A DNA stretch of 64,000 nucleotides, taken from NCBI GenBank assembly GCA_028551475.1, contig CM052359.1, positions 18,849,583 through 18,913,582 on the forward strand. The letters run 5' to 3'. The notes under the pieces are model-generated. The model ran no database searches, was not told the DNA's origin, and worked only from the letters and a program-made list of their open reading frames with translations. The translations under genes were made by a program, and so were the position numbers. Numbering within the stretch: position 1 is the first letter of the stretch; each line of letters starts with the position of its first letter. Positions 25,801-38,019 of this stretch are shown here, one piece after another. The DNA is from Casuarina equisetifolia. Lineage: Eukaryota; Streptophyta; Magnoliopsida; Fagales; Casuarinaceae.

Positions 25801-26158
25801 TCAAATTCAGTTGCTGCATGACTCGTCTGCTTTATTTGTTCTTCACTTTCTTCTGTACTGTGAGGGCACTACTGTGGCGCCGATATGAACTTATGTTTCA
25901 ATGCAGGGTCCACTTACAACAACATTTCCCATTGAGAATCGGGATAATTCTGTGAACCTGAGGGCGCTGAAGAATCATCTGGACAGGACAAGGAATCTTC
26001 TTTTTGTGAAGCGTATTTCCGATTTTCATTTGCTGCTTTTACTGGCCAGATTCTTAGACCTCAGTTCCGATGTTCCAGCACTGGCTGAGTGCGTGCAGAG
26101 ACAGACAACGGTCCCAGAAGGTTACCAGCTCCTAATTGAATCCTTGGCCAATTCGTAA
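22851..26158 (+). CDS. NPL4: NPL4-like protein, CDC48/p97 ubiquitin-pathway cofactor; one extra base in exon 1
   Basis: Two exons, 22851-23832 and 25907-26158, encode about 410 aa once one surplus base is ignored (Arabidopsis NPL4 is about 413 aa). The N-terminal ubiquitin-like domain (about 1-85) starts MMLRIRSRDGLERI. The NPL4 MPN-like domain spans about 110-400 and includes FAFGVKRAGFMYG-type sequence (here LAFGVKRAGFMYGTVSEVG), MRSVGFIFTQTISQDKKDY and MSDMCVRLFKEGWFE. The second exon ends YQLLIESLANS. The C-terminal zinc finger of animal NPL4 is absent, as in plants. Near 23600 the frame GLKEWVTAV continues as VKLEVNEDGG only if one G is skipped. Read literally, translation stops after VGEVGGQ. 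Exon 1 is 982 bases; a multiple of three (981) is needed to meet exon 2 in phase. With UFD1, NPL4 delivers ubiquitinated proteins to CDC48. Confidence 0.93.
23833..25906 (+). other. Long intron of NPL4
   Basis: A 2.07-kb intron with donor GTACGT and acceptor ATGCAG. Its open frames (for example 25224-25592 and 25731-25955) are hydrophobic low-complexity translations with no recognisable domain. I see nothing else in it. Confidence 0.7.
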
Positions 26159-27544
26159 TGTTCGTTCTCTGCGTCCTCTGAGACCTGATAAACCTTTTCG
26201 TTTAGGATGTTTATGGCAATGTATTTATGCATTGAATTGATTAGGTTCCCTGAAGCAATCTCCATTGCCCCAAAAGGTTCTTTCGGACCTGCTGTCTGAT
26301 TATAAGTGGCTTTTTTGTGCACTGTTAGTTTTTAAGTTTGTAACCAAGTTATAGTATCACATAATCTATGGTACGTTTGATCCTCTGAATATAGTCGTGA
26401 TTGCCGGAAATTGCTGAGGTCAATACGCCGTCCACCGCACGTCCAAGCGACGTGCCCCGCCACTCAGGCGTGTGAGCTTCATGTCTTGACCCTTCGCTAC
26501 CCTTAACGAACCTAGTATGTACTTTCATGAGGGATTTGCTCCCTACGTTGTCAACATCCCGACTGAGTAAACCTGTCTCGATATTCAAAACTGAGATCTA
26601 CTTTCTCATAAGAAGTACACAGAAAAAGATAAAAATAAAAAATTGGTAGCTGACCGCGGTGGCAGGGGTATAAAGTGCCCGTTCCTGCCGCTGATACGTA
26701 CGTGTTCTAATTGTATGGTGTTTTCATGTCGATTCAAATGGGGATAATGAAAGAACTCGTTGTCTGGTTTGGTAATAGTTTTAAAATTTATCTGATAATG
26801 CATCATATGAAAACTGTAACCTTTTTGGATATTTTCTTGTCCTCTTGGTATTGTTATCTTTATATTTTGTAAATGTTTGCAGAGGTGTTAGTTTTGATAC
26901 TTTCATTTTCAGTTATGCAAGTTAAGATTAAAAATCTATCTTTGGGCTTCCTTCTGGAGATATTTAAAGGTAAAACAAGGACAAACTAACTCCTTCATTA
27001 ACGTGGCAGAAGAACAAAAATTAATAATAGGAAATAAAAGAAATTCCTTCCATTACTATTGTTTGAATCTCCAAGCAAGCCTCAATTTTGCAATAAGTGA
27101 GTACAAGAAAGTGTTGGAGATATTGTTAATTCTTTCATTGTTTTATCAGTCATCTCCTAATCGTTTCTATTATTAGACATAAAATTAGTTTCATATTATG
27201 TAACTATTAGTTGTCAAAATGTCATGCCGAAGATTATAGGTATACTTTTAATGTCAAAGTAAAAGCCAAAATGCAAAAATAACTAGATTAAGAATTAATT
27301 TAATATGAAAAATTAAAAGTCATAAGATTGAAACTTTAAATTCTCCCTTTCAAATAAAATGATACATAAGTTTCATTGCAAAAAAATTTGACCATCACTT
27401 CCTTTGACATACTAATTATTAAATACCAATAATTTTTAACCAAATATAATTGGTTTCGGGCTCTAAAACAACCAAGTTTTAACTGTTCACATCATATACC
27501 TTATTTAAAGGAAATAATAAAATTAAACCTAATTATCTAAAAAG

Positions 27545-27584
<40 letters not shown>

Positions 27585-28135
27585 TAAAATTAATAACTGT
27601 CACAATGTGATAATGAATAAAAACACAAAGTGTTGAAACTTTTGTATATTGTTTTCTTGAAGAAAAATATAGAAGGGTCGTTTTGTTACAGCACAATGAT
27701 TGACAACAAAGGAAAATACATAAATGTATAGAAAAATGAAATAACCCTTACTATAGAAAGAGATAATTTCTCAGGTAATTTACCTCACATGAAAAATAAT
27801 ATCAAACCATATTAAAAAAAAGGTATATAATATCAAATATATATATATATACACATCTCCAACAATAATAAATAATTAAAATCCAAGTCCATATAAGAAT
27901 TAAAATAAATAGTATGACACAAAATCAGGCTATTTTTGAGAATTAAACCCTTGCATAACAATAAAATATCACTTCCTCTTCTTATATACTTTTTTTATTA
28001 TCCGACTATTATGTTATAAGGAAATGCTTTTGTTCATTCCTTCCCTTCAGGGACACAAGACTAACTCGGGGCCGCAAGACCTCGCTATCGGTTATAGCTG
28101 AAGGAATCTTGGGATCGTGGATCCCAAAATTTTCA
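26159..28135. other. Intergenic region between NPL4 and SCC3
   Basis: The left end is the NPL4 3' UTR. A small GC-rich patch at about 26395-26530 has no long coding frame on the plus strand and an unconvincing 79-aa frame on the minus strand. The remainder is very AT-rich and holds an ATA microsatellite (27545-27584) and an AT run near 27838. No gene is supported. Confidence 0.55.
27545..27584. repeat. (TAA)n microsatellite
   Basis: About thirteen TAA/ATA units run without interruption in AT-rich intergenic DNA upstream of SCC3. Confidence 0.9.
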
Positions 28136-28145
28136 TTTGGCGGGA
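28136..28145 (+). promoter_or_regulatory. E2F-type site TTTGGCGGGA in the SCC3 promoter
   Basis: TTTGGCGGGA matches the plant E2F consensus (TTTSSCGS) and lies about 130 bases upstream of the SCC3 start codon. E2F/DP control would fit an S-phase cohesin gene. The motif is seen; its use is inferred. Confidence 0.55.
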
Positions 28146-28276
28146 GATCACTCCTCTGCTCTCTCTGCAATTCTGCTGGTAGGGCTAACTCCCATCTGAG
28201 AATACCGACTCTTCCTCTCCGTATCTCTTGGGTTTTCTGTAAACTAACCTTCTGCTCTCAAGCTTGAAAAAGAGTC

Positions 28277-31200
28277 ATGGAGGTTACCACGCGCCGCTCC
28301 GTGAGTTTCACCTCTCTCTCTTTCTCTCTGTAATTATACAATTTGGTCCCATTTCTCTGTGCTTTGATTTGATTTATTTTGTCTTTTTTCTTTGAGTGGA
28401 GCAGAAGAGGAGTAGGGCTCAGGCTCAGAATAGCGAGAACCAACCTACTGGGGCAAAAAGTGCTGGTGCTGAGAACCGTGACCGCACCAGCGAAGCAAGT
28501 GACCAGGTGGACCGAGAGAGTTCGCCAGATGATTTCGAAGAGGCTCGTCCTCGGGCTAAGCGAAATCGTGCCCATGAAGGAACTTCAGTTTCTGCTCACG
28601 AAGCCACCGACCAGAGCTTGATTGGTAAAAACTACATTGAACTGTCGTTCTGTGAATATAGTTATGCATGCGCACAATTTATTTTAAAATAATGCTGGAA
28701 ATAATGTATGGCTCGGATTTAAGATGGTTTTGTATAATTGTCATCTTAAAATGCTGGCATTTGTAGTTATATGATTTTTCTTTTGGTTCTTTGCAGCGGA
28801 AGCTTTTAGTGTATTGTGATATGTACTTACTATGAATACATGTGTCACTGTTTTGGGACTAATTAAAATGAAAGTGGTTCATGTTCCAAGTCTTTTGTTT
28901 TTGGCTAGTTATAGTGTTATTGAGCTGGTGGTTATTCTGGTAGACGCGAGATGATAGACCAAGGAAGATCATTGAATAGGAATGATTTGGAATTGTATTT
29001 TCTGCAATAATTGTCTTCTTGCCAGTAGGGTCTCTGCTTAGCGATAGTCCCACTTAAATGTGGAGCTCTTGATACTGTCTGACCCATGTGCATTTGTTTT
29101 GCTTGAAATGGCCACTCTCAGGACTTGAAATGGTGCACTTATGCTTCACAACCTGAGACTTTTCCCTGATATGGTAGAATATATGGTAAAATTGTGGATG
29201 AGCATCCAAAAAAAAAGGCATGATTGTATGGATTTAGAATGATAATGTATCCCACAAGATCTGACTTCTGTTGATTATGAGATCTGAATGATATCTGTAA
29301 TTGCAGAATATCTTTGTTGGTCCCATGCATTAAATTACATTCATTGCTCTTTATCATAATATTTTTTTTATCATCAGGATGATTACCTTGTTTTATTTTA
29401 TCTATGCGAGCATTGACTTTCAATGGCTTTCCTATAGATTCAGCTCTTACATCTGTTGCTATCAAACACTTTCTAAAATAAATTTTGGCTACTGCTCTAC
29501 TCAATCTGTCTCTATTATGTATTTTACAGAGTGCATTTCTTCTTCTTTGGGAGCGGGCATATGAATGTTTACAGGTTTACTTAATTTGACATTTGGTTTT
29601 ATACAGAGGTCATCAAAGGTAATGGGAAACTTATTCCTCAAGTGGTCAAGCTTTGGATTGAGCGGTATGAAAAGGATCGAAACTTGCAATGGTTGAACTC
29701 TTGACGATGCTGTTTGAGGTAACCCAATTCTATAGGAAATTTTGTGATTGAGAGGAGAAAATTTAGGTGTTATAATTTTCAAATGCGTATGTGCGTCTAA
29801 ATCTTGAGGGTCTTTGGAGAAATTTCATACAGTGAAGTGTGTTAAAAATTTCTATTTCAGTTGCAAGTATCTTTAACTTTTAATCAGAGCTTTACTGAGT
29901 AGCCTACTTGATTGTTTTCTAACAAATTGGCCTTGTGACTGACGAAATTTATGCTTTTATAGGCATGTGGAGCAAAGTATTATATCAAGGGAGATTTCCT
30001 TGATGAGACTGATGTTGATGATGTTGTGGTTGCTCTTGTCAGTCTTGCCAGAAGAGTATCCTAATCTTCTGCATTGTTATTGTTGTTTTTGCTATTCTTG
30101 TTTTATATGCTTGCTTTTTTTGGTCTCTCACTCACTGCTCATACTGTTTCTTTGTGATAATCAAATGATCTAAATATTTATGCATCAACGTCATTGTCCA
30201 TCGTGTTGGCTTGACTCATTGGAATTTAGGGAGAAGTTGAAGATTATCAAAATTCAAAGAGGAAGGAGTTTAAAAACTTCAAAGATAATCTTGAAACATT
30301 TTGGGACACTTTGGTTCGGGAGTGTGAACATGGTCCATTATTTGACCAGGTTTTGTTTGACAAGTGCATGGACTATATAATTGCACTATCTTGGTTAGTT
30401 CTCAACAGCTGAATGGTTTTGAGTTTGAGTCTAAATTTTCGAAGTTGCTTACTCCAGTGTTTTTGTGGTTCCCTTTTTATACAGTACTCCTCCAAGAGTT
30501 TACCGCCAAGTTGCTTCATTGATGGGCCTCCAACTTGTCACATCCTTCATAACTGTTGCCAAAATGCTCAGTGCACAGCGTGAAACTACACGGAGACAGT
30601 TGGATGCAGAAAAGAAGAAACGAACGGAGGGCCCTCGTGTGGAGTCCTTAAGTAAAAGATTCTCAATGACTCATGAAAATATCACAATGTTAGAGGAGAT
30701 GATGCGCAAGATATTTACTGGGTAGGAGATATTCTGTGAAAGATATACTGCTTTGTGAGCAATATAAAGGATTGGTATCAGTAAATCTGTTTTGTTCTAC
30801 TTGAATATTATGAAGAGTTTCTAACATTTGTATTGTGTTACTTTTGATAGGTTATTTGTTCATCGATACAGAGACATTGACCCCAACATTCGAACATCAT
30901 GTATACAGTCACTTGGTGCGTGGATTTTGTCATATCCTTCTTTGTTCTTGCAGGATTTGTATTTAAAGTATCTTGGCTGGACAATGAATGACAAAGTGAG
31001 TTAAAAGTTCTAGACTGATTACAAGTTTAATTTTTATTGTTTCTTGTGCTGGAAAAGTCTAACTAGCCACTTTTATCTTATTGGATCTGAAGAATGCTGG
31101 TGTAAGAAAGGCTTCTATCCTTGCATTGCAAAATCTTTATGAGGTGGATGATAATGTGCCTACTCTTAGTTTATTTACGGAAAGATTTTCAAACCGGATG

Positions 31201-34200
31201 ATTGAGCTTGCTGATGACATTGATGTCTCTGTGGCTGTCTGTGCTATAGGACTTGTAAAACAACTACTAAGGTAAATGCTTGTTGATTAGGCCTTGGAGA
31301 ATTCAATGTTAAAAATGAGCTATATTTTCTTTGGTGCAAATTTATGCAAGAATTCTGCTCTGAAAAATGTTTGTGTTCTGTTGTAGACACCAACTTATAC
31401 CAGATGATGACTTGGGTCCTTTGTATGATCTACTGATTGACGATCCCCCAGAAATCAGGCATGCCATAGGAGCATTAGTTTATGATCATCTGATTGCTCA
31501 AAAGTTCAATACGTCCCAGACTGGCACCAAAGGTTTTGTGCTTCCTTGACTCTATAGTGCCATGTACATGTGATTCTGATCTGCTAAAGCACTGATGATT
31601 GTTAGAATATTATTTCCAGGTGATGAAAACAGTTCTTCAGAGGTTCATATTGGCAGAATGTTGCAAATATTGAGAGAATTTTCAACAGATCCAATCTTGA
31701 TTGTCTACGTCATTGATGATGTTTGGGAATACATGAAGGCTATGAAGGTATGTTGTGATGGAAGTTCCAAATTGTAGACTGCATGGGAGGACTAGCTAAT
31801 AGACATGATTAACAACCTGAACAAGGGGAAGAAGGGTTGGTTGACTCCTTGACTTGCAGTTGGGCTAGCATTGATATTTCTATTCTGGTGTGGTTGCATC
31901 TTGATATCGAACTGATAATGACTCATATTAAGATAATAAAGTTGGATTATAATTCTATTGTTAAAATTAAGAGAAAGCAACTTCTCTTTTTCATGTTTAA
32001 CCATGCATGATGAGTTATATGGTGAATAACATTGCATGATGACAACTTGAGCCAAAAGTTGAAGTAGCTTTTATATATCTCGTTCTATGTTCTTTTGCTT
32101 TTTCCTTCAAAATTATCTTCCTGCTGTAACATTATACTGGTTAAAATCTCATTTATACCTGCATGAGTTATATCAAGTTGAACTTCGTCTATTTTGATAG
32201 AAACATTTGGAAACACTAAGTGAATAGGATATGTGGGAAGTTACACTCTTATCCCAACCAATTGCTCCAACAGGATGGAAGGCAATATGGCCCTGGTGAC
32301 TTCTATTATTAGTGTTTAGGGGTTTTGGGTTATGGATGGTGTAATAAGCTGTGGTTGGGTTCTCCTGCAAGTTGATCATACTTGCTATTGTAGTGCCCCT
32401 CTCGCTGCTCCAGTAAACTCCTGAAGGTTGAAATTTTGTAGGGAGAAAGTGAAGTTGTGATGCTAGATCTAACATCTCAGATTAAAATCATAATGAAGTA
32501 CTCCACTAACGTAAACTTCTTCTGGAGTAATTCTTATTTGCTACCTCAGATGATATTCATATTCCACTTGCAGGATTGGAAGTGTATTATCTCCATGCTC
32601 TTGGATGAGAATCCATTAATTGAGCTGACAGATGAGGATGCAACGAACTTAGTACGGCTTCTTTGTGCATCTGTCCAAAAAGCTGTTGGAGAGAGGATTG
32701 TTCCTGCTACTGATAATCGCAAGCAATATTACCCTAAAGCTCAAAAGGTGTGTAATTCCTTGCTAATGCCTTTTCTTCATGCTTTTACCGAAACACCTTT
32801 AATTTTTTTATTTTTTATTTTTTTCGTTTTGTTGGCTCTGAAATGTTTACTGGTCTATAGTAGAAGCAAGAGTGTTTTGATGTGAAATATCAGTTTTTAT
32901 TTGTATTTTTTTTAGTAAACTACATTTGTTTGCTTTCAGAAATTTGGTTCAAGATATTGAGAATATGGTTGATTTGTTGGTTAATACACTTTTTATATAT
33001 TTAGGAATAGTTCTCAGTTTTTTCTTTTCCAATTTCAGGAAACATTTGAAAACAACAGACGTGAAATTACTGTCGCCATGATGAAAAACTATCCATTGTT
33101 ATTGCGCAAATTCATGGCAGATAAAGCCAAAGTACCATCACTAGTTGAGATTATGTTGCATACTAAACTTGAGGTTTATTCCTTGAAGAGGCAGGAGCAG
33201 GTGGGGTCACTGAATTTTTCTTTTCTCTGCAGCTTATTTAATATTGTTTATTCTTCAACTCAAAGTGAATGCTTACCTGCTCTACCTTTCAGAATTTTAA
33301 AAATGTCCTGCTTCTTATTAAAGAGGCGTTTTTCAAGCATGGTGAGAAGGAGGCACTGAGATCTTGTGTCAAGGCTCTTAACTTTTGTTCCACTGAGAGC
33401 CAAGGGGAGCTGCAGGACTTTGCTCGTAACAAATTAAAGGAACTTGAGGATGAACTTATTGCTAAACTTAAAGTTGCGATCAAAGAAGTAGTGGTATATT
33501 TCAATAATAACCTTACTTTTTCTTTGCTTGTGAGCCACAGAAGTTTAACATGTTCTAGTTCTGCAGGATGGTGATGATGAATATTCTCTTCTTGTCAACT
33601 TGAAAAGGCTGTATGAGCTTCAGTTGTCTCGGTCTGTGCCTATTGAGAGCTTATATGAAGACATGGTCATGGTTCTCAGTAGATTTAGAAATATGGAAAC
33701 TGAGGTGTGTCTAATGTAGCATATACATCTATTTTTGTTTCTCCTACTTTTTTGTTGCATTGATATTGATTCATTTGCTGGTCATGTGGCCTCAGGTTGT
33801 CAGTTTTCTCCTTCTTAACATGTATATGCATTTGGCCTGGGGTCTACACTCAGTCATAAATAGTGAAACTGTCTCAGAAGCATCTTTATCTTCTCTACTA
33901 TCTAAGCGCAATACAGTATTTGAGCAACTTGAGTACTTCCTCAACACCTTAGAGGAAGTGGGTAAACATGGAAATCAGCTAGCTTGCAGGGTGAGCATTT
34001 TTAGCTTCAATTTTATCAAATTTTAATGACAAGCAAACGTTTGAAATATTTTACCCAGGATCCTTTGCTCCTTAATTTTAGTCTGACGAATCTGTTGTGT
34101 GCAAGGTCTGTACCATAATTGCCGAAGCATGGACTTTCTTCAGGAAGACAAACTATTCTGGAACGAAGCTGGAAAAATTAGGGTATTGTCCAGATAAATC

Positions 34201-36808
34201 TATTCTCCAGAAATTCTGGAAACTTTGTGAACAACAGCTCAATATCTCAGGTGATTCAACTTTTCTGCCTCCTATCTTAATAGAAATCTGTAATTGTAAC
34301 TTTTTTGCCTCCATCTGACAGAGCCACTGCCCCATGAGGATTGATTGACCGTTAGCTAGTTTTTAAATATTTTTGATAGGATTGTTTATTCACACAATCC
34401 AACCAAATAAAATTCTCAAAGCCAAATGATAAATATCTTTGGTTATATTTGAAAATAATTAGCATATCCATAATTGGATTTGTCATTTGTTTATCTTGCC
34501 ATATAACTGCTGGTTTGTATTGGATCAATCAAATGTTTTAAACTGGTTACGTTAAGGATTCGTTACTGATTGTTAAGTCTCTCTTACTTAAGTTTGGATT
34601 CATAATTTGATACTTAGAGATATGATTGCCCCTTATTGTGCTATAATTATTCCCTGACTTGAATCACTAGAAATCTAAATCCGTGTTTCAAACAGATGAG
34701 ACAGAAGATGAAGATGTGAACAGAGAATATATTGAGGAGACAAATAGAGATGCAGTTATAATTGCTGCCGCAAAGTTGGTAGCTAATGACGTAGTTCCTA
34801 AGGTGAACATAGTTCTGTTTTTGAGTTTTAGGAATAGTCATTTGTCAGTTTCTCTGGCTGAAAGCTGTTGAGAATCCATATGACCATATGATTTATGAGT
34901 ATGATTGTTATCTGTTTGATTGGAAATTCCCAATTATTAATGCAGGAGTATCTTGGTCCTGAGATTATTTCTCATTTTGTGATGCATGGAACGAGTGTGG
35001 CAGAGGTTGTTATGAATCTGATCACTGTTCTAAAGAGAAAAGAGGACGACCTTTCCAATATCTTCCTAGAAGCTTTGAAAAGGGTGAGTCACACAACTCT
35101 AGGGTTGGGAACTTCATTTATTCAAAGATGCTGCCATGTGGTGATTTACTGATGGTCTTAGAGTACTTGGTTAATGGAAAAGGACTATTTTCTGGCTATT
35201 TGCTTGCATTTCTTTGCATGTTGATGCCAAAAGAATGATATTCAAAGAGAAACGACAGATGAAATTGTATGTATCACATGACTTATCTAATTTTACTTAC
35301 CTTTTTTTTTTTTTTTTTCCCTTCCCTGAACTCACCTTTTACCATTTACCTTTAGCGTTTCTCTTTCATTTTGAAAATAAATTTCAGTTTTTAATGATAA
35401 ACTGTGATTAAATGAGAATAATGAGGAAACTTTGCCTGGTCTCCTGAAGTTCATGCCTTAAGATGACTGAAAGATAACTGCCCTTGGAGTTGTCTAGCTT
35501 GAAGAAGTCATGGTGTTCCTCTTAGTCCCTACTGAGGCACGTATTTATTTTACATAATATATGAAGTTTCTTGTTCTGCGTCTCTACAGGCCTACCATCG
35601 GGAAATGTTGGAACTTGGTAGAAGTGAGGATGAACTACTGACTAGCAAGTCTTTTCTTGAATGTAAAGATCTTGGTTTGCGGCTTTCTGCAACGTTCACA
35701 GGCACTGCTCGCAACAAGCACAGATCAGAAATCTTAAAAATTGTCAAGGATGGTCTTGATTACGCTTTTGTAAATGCTCCAAAGCAGTTGTCATTTCTGG
35801 AGGTTGCTGTGCTCCATTTCGTGTCCAGGCTACCAACAGCTGATGTGCTTGATATGTAAGAGAGTTTTTTCTCTCTTTTTAAATCCCTTTCCTGCACTTT
35901 TGAGCATTGGAATTAGTAGATTAATTTTGATATAAACTATTTGCACCCATTAACACTAATTGCTATGCAGCCTAAAGGATGTCCAAAGCCGTACAGTAAA
36001 TGTAAATATGGATGAAAATCCCAGTGGATGGCGCCCCTATCACATGTTTGTTGACACAATACGTGAGAAGTATGCAAAGAACGAAGGTTTTCAAGGTGCC
36101 ACTCTAATATACTTTCATGATTTGAACTGGGAAACTTCTTTGTTACTGAGACTTTTTTTGCTTACCCATTATCTGTACGTTGCTTCAGGTATAATGTAAG
36201 CTACTTTTTGGAGCTATTTTTCTGTTTACGTGTAATATTGGTTCTACTCGCTTAAAACTCTCTGTTGCACACTGACACGTAATGTTTCCTTGACCGGCCA
36301 TTTATAGGCTTGTCCCATGTGCTTAAATTAGCTTCTTTGACCCACCCTTGGAAGGCTTCTTCGTTTTCAATTTTTTGGTTGTTGGAGTGTTAACTCAATT
36401 GGCAAAATCATTTGAATCTATCTGTTTCCGTTACACACTCCTAAAATTGAATATGAGATTCTTTATTGTTAAATGAGCTAATAAAATTGGTTATTTGCAG
36501 ATGAAAAAGAAGGAACAGTGGTGAGACGCAGAGGTCGTCCTCGTAAGCAGCGCAACATAGAGGGAAAGAGACTTTTTGATGGCCACAGTTCAAACGAAGA
36601 AGAGGATTCAATTAGTGCATCTGACCGAGAAGAAGCTCAAGATGAAGAGGAAGAGGAAGATGCTCCTTTGATACGTTCAATTAGGTCTTCATCCAAGTTG
36701 AGATCATTGAGAATTTCAAGAGAGGAGAACAAAGGCCAGAGAAGGACAGGAGACTCTGGAAGAGCGATAGGTAATTTAGATGCATCTAGAAGGTCTAGTC
36801 CAAAATAA
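28277..36808 (+). CDS. SCC3: Cohesin subunit SCC3 (stromal antigen family), one base missing in exon 3
   Basis: Twenty-one exons join in phase: 28277-28300, 28405-28624, 29607-29718, 29963-30055, 30230-30393, 30485-30721, 30851-30995, 31093-31271, 31387-31532, 31620-31747, 32574-32747, 33039-33200, 33293-33493, 33567-33704, 33796-33990, 34082-34250, 34696-34802, 34946-35083, 35590-35855, 35971-36095 and 36501-36808. The product is about 1143 aa (Arabidopsis SCC3 about 1098). The STAG domain and stromalin conserved domain lie near residues 150-400 (VYRQVASLMGLQLVTSF, HRYRDIDPNIRTSCIQSLG, NAGVRKASILALQNLYEVDD). HEAT-like helices follow. The acidic C-terminus carries an AT-hook-like RRRGRPRKQR near residue 1050. 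In exon 3, KLWIERYEKD is followed by an in-frame stop unless one base is restored near 29679 (GATCGAAAC where GATCCGAAA is expected). Intron phase requires it. SCC3 completes the cohesin ring for sister-chromatid cohesion and meiotic axes. The 3' end is uncertain: a donor at 36777 could splice to 37065 or 37411. Confidence 0.93.
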
Positions 36809-36885
36809 ATTTGTTTTTTGCCAAGGGTGATGTGGATTTTTCACTTCTTATTAGTTGGGTGCATCGTGATTTTTTTTTTTTTGTT

Positions 36886-36948
36886 GGTGGGGGCCGCTGG
36901 CTGGGGCTGTGTGGAGGCGGGTGTTGGGGTTGTGGCGGGGCTCAGGGG
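36886..36948 (+). other. G-run cluster, potential G-quadruplex, just 3' of SCC3 coding region
   Basis: Six runs of three to five Gs occur within 63 bases on the SCC3 sense strand, right after a long T run. The spacing allows an intramolecular quadruplex in RNA or DNA. It lies about 80 bases after the stop codon at 36808. Confidence 0.5.
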
Positions 36949-37881
36949 AATTAAGAAAAATAATTTGCATACTTATTTCTGACTTTGAGAAGTGGTTTGC
37001 GTAGTTGTTCCATTTGCAATTTATGACTCATTACACATACTTGGCTGATGTTACAATGTTGCAGGCGTCCTAAATCATGATGGCATCTCTGCTTGAATAA
37101 CTTGTGCAATGAAGCTTATAACCTGTGACCTTAGCTTGAATGGGACAACTATTTTTTTTTTTTTGTTTAATTCAATTGAAATGGATATTTTACTTTTCTA
37201 CTAGTTAGCATGAACCAACAATTCGTAGGTTGGGTTCCTAGTCTTTGCAGTATATTTCTTCCTGTAAAACTTGATTTTCTAATTCAATAATGAATATATA
37301 AGATTTTTATTGTATCAAAACCAGGTTTATTCTGTATCATTTTAAAACTTGATATTCGTTCACCTGATAATGTATTTTTTATGTTTAACCATATTATAAT
37401 CCCATTTTGCAGGGGCTTCCAGGTAGGGACCAAAAACTCAGATTTGCACCTTGTAAGTAAAGGGCACTCTAGGAACAAGTTGTGGAAAATGGTTTTGGCG
37501 CTCCTTGTAATTATTCTCTTCAGTTTTCGATGATTTAGTTTCCTAGTTACAATTTAGAAAGATCGTCGTCTCATTGCAACATCTATTTCTGGGTGACTTT
37601 ACTTTGGTTGTGGTCCTCTCCGGCCAAAGTACTCTACCTTCTTGCCTTGATAGCTGAATCGTATTGTTGATACATCTGATCTTGGCGTAACCGTTAGGTA
37701 AGCTGTAAAGGAGTATGTAAGAAATAAAATCGTGGTGAATCAAGTATTCAAAAGCTTTTACATCTCCATCCAGGGATGAAATCAAATTGTTAAGAGAAAC
37801 AAAGCGACAGGGACCGTGGGGATCACAGACGGTTCGAAATTGCTTTCCACGTGAGCCTTTCAGCAAGTGAATAACAACAAA

Positions 37882-38019
37882 ATGAAAAAGAAAAATGGCA
37901 ACAATGGACTGAAAGATGTAGTCACTGCAGTGCTCTGTCGGATAATGGATGGAGGCAAACGTTTCGCGAAGGCCTGCAGCAAGGTCGCCGAGAGCTCCCG
38001 GGACGACAATTCAACCTAG
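37882..38019 (+). CDS. Possible small protein of 45 aa
   Basis: ATG 37882 opens a 45-codon frame ending in TAG at 38017-38019. The peptide is basic at the start (MKKKNGNNGLKDV), then VVTAVLCRIMDGGKRFAKAC, and ends KVAESSRDDNST. Its second half is much more GC-rich than the surroundings, with GC-ending codons (TTC GCG AAG GCC TGC AGC AAG GTC GCC GAG AGC). I do not recognise it. There is no signal peptide. It could be a real small gene, the last exon of an unseen gene, or chance. Confidence 0.3.
   Translation: MKKKNGNNGLKDVVTAVLCRIMDGGKRFAKACSKVAESSRDDNST

Noticed and set aside
37543-37866. 107-codon minus-strand open frame
   Set aside because: Start and stop are clear, but I recognise no domain and see no codon-use signal; not enough to call a gene.
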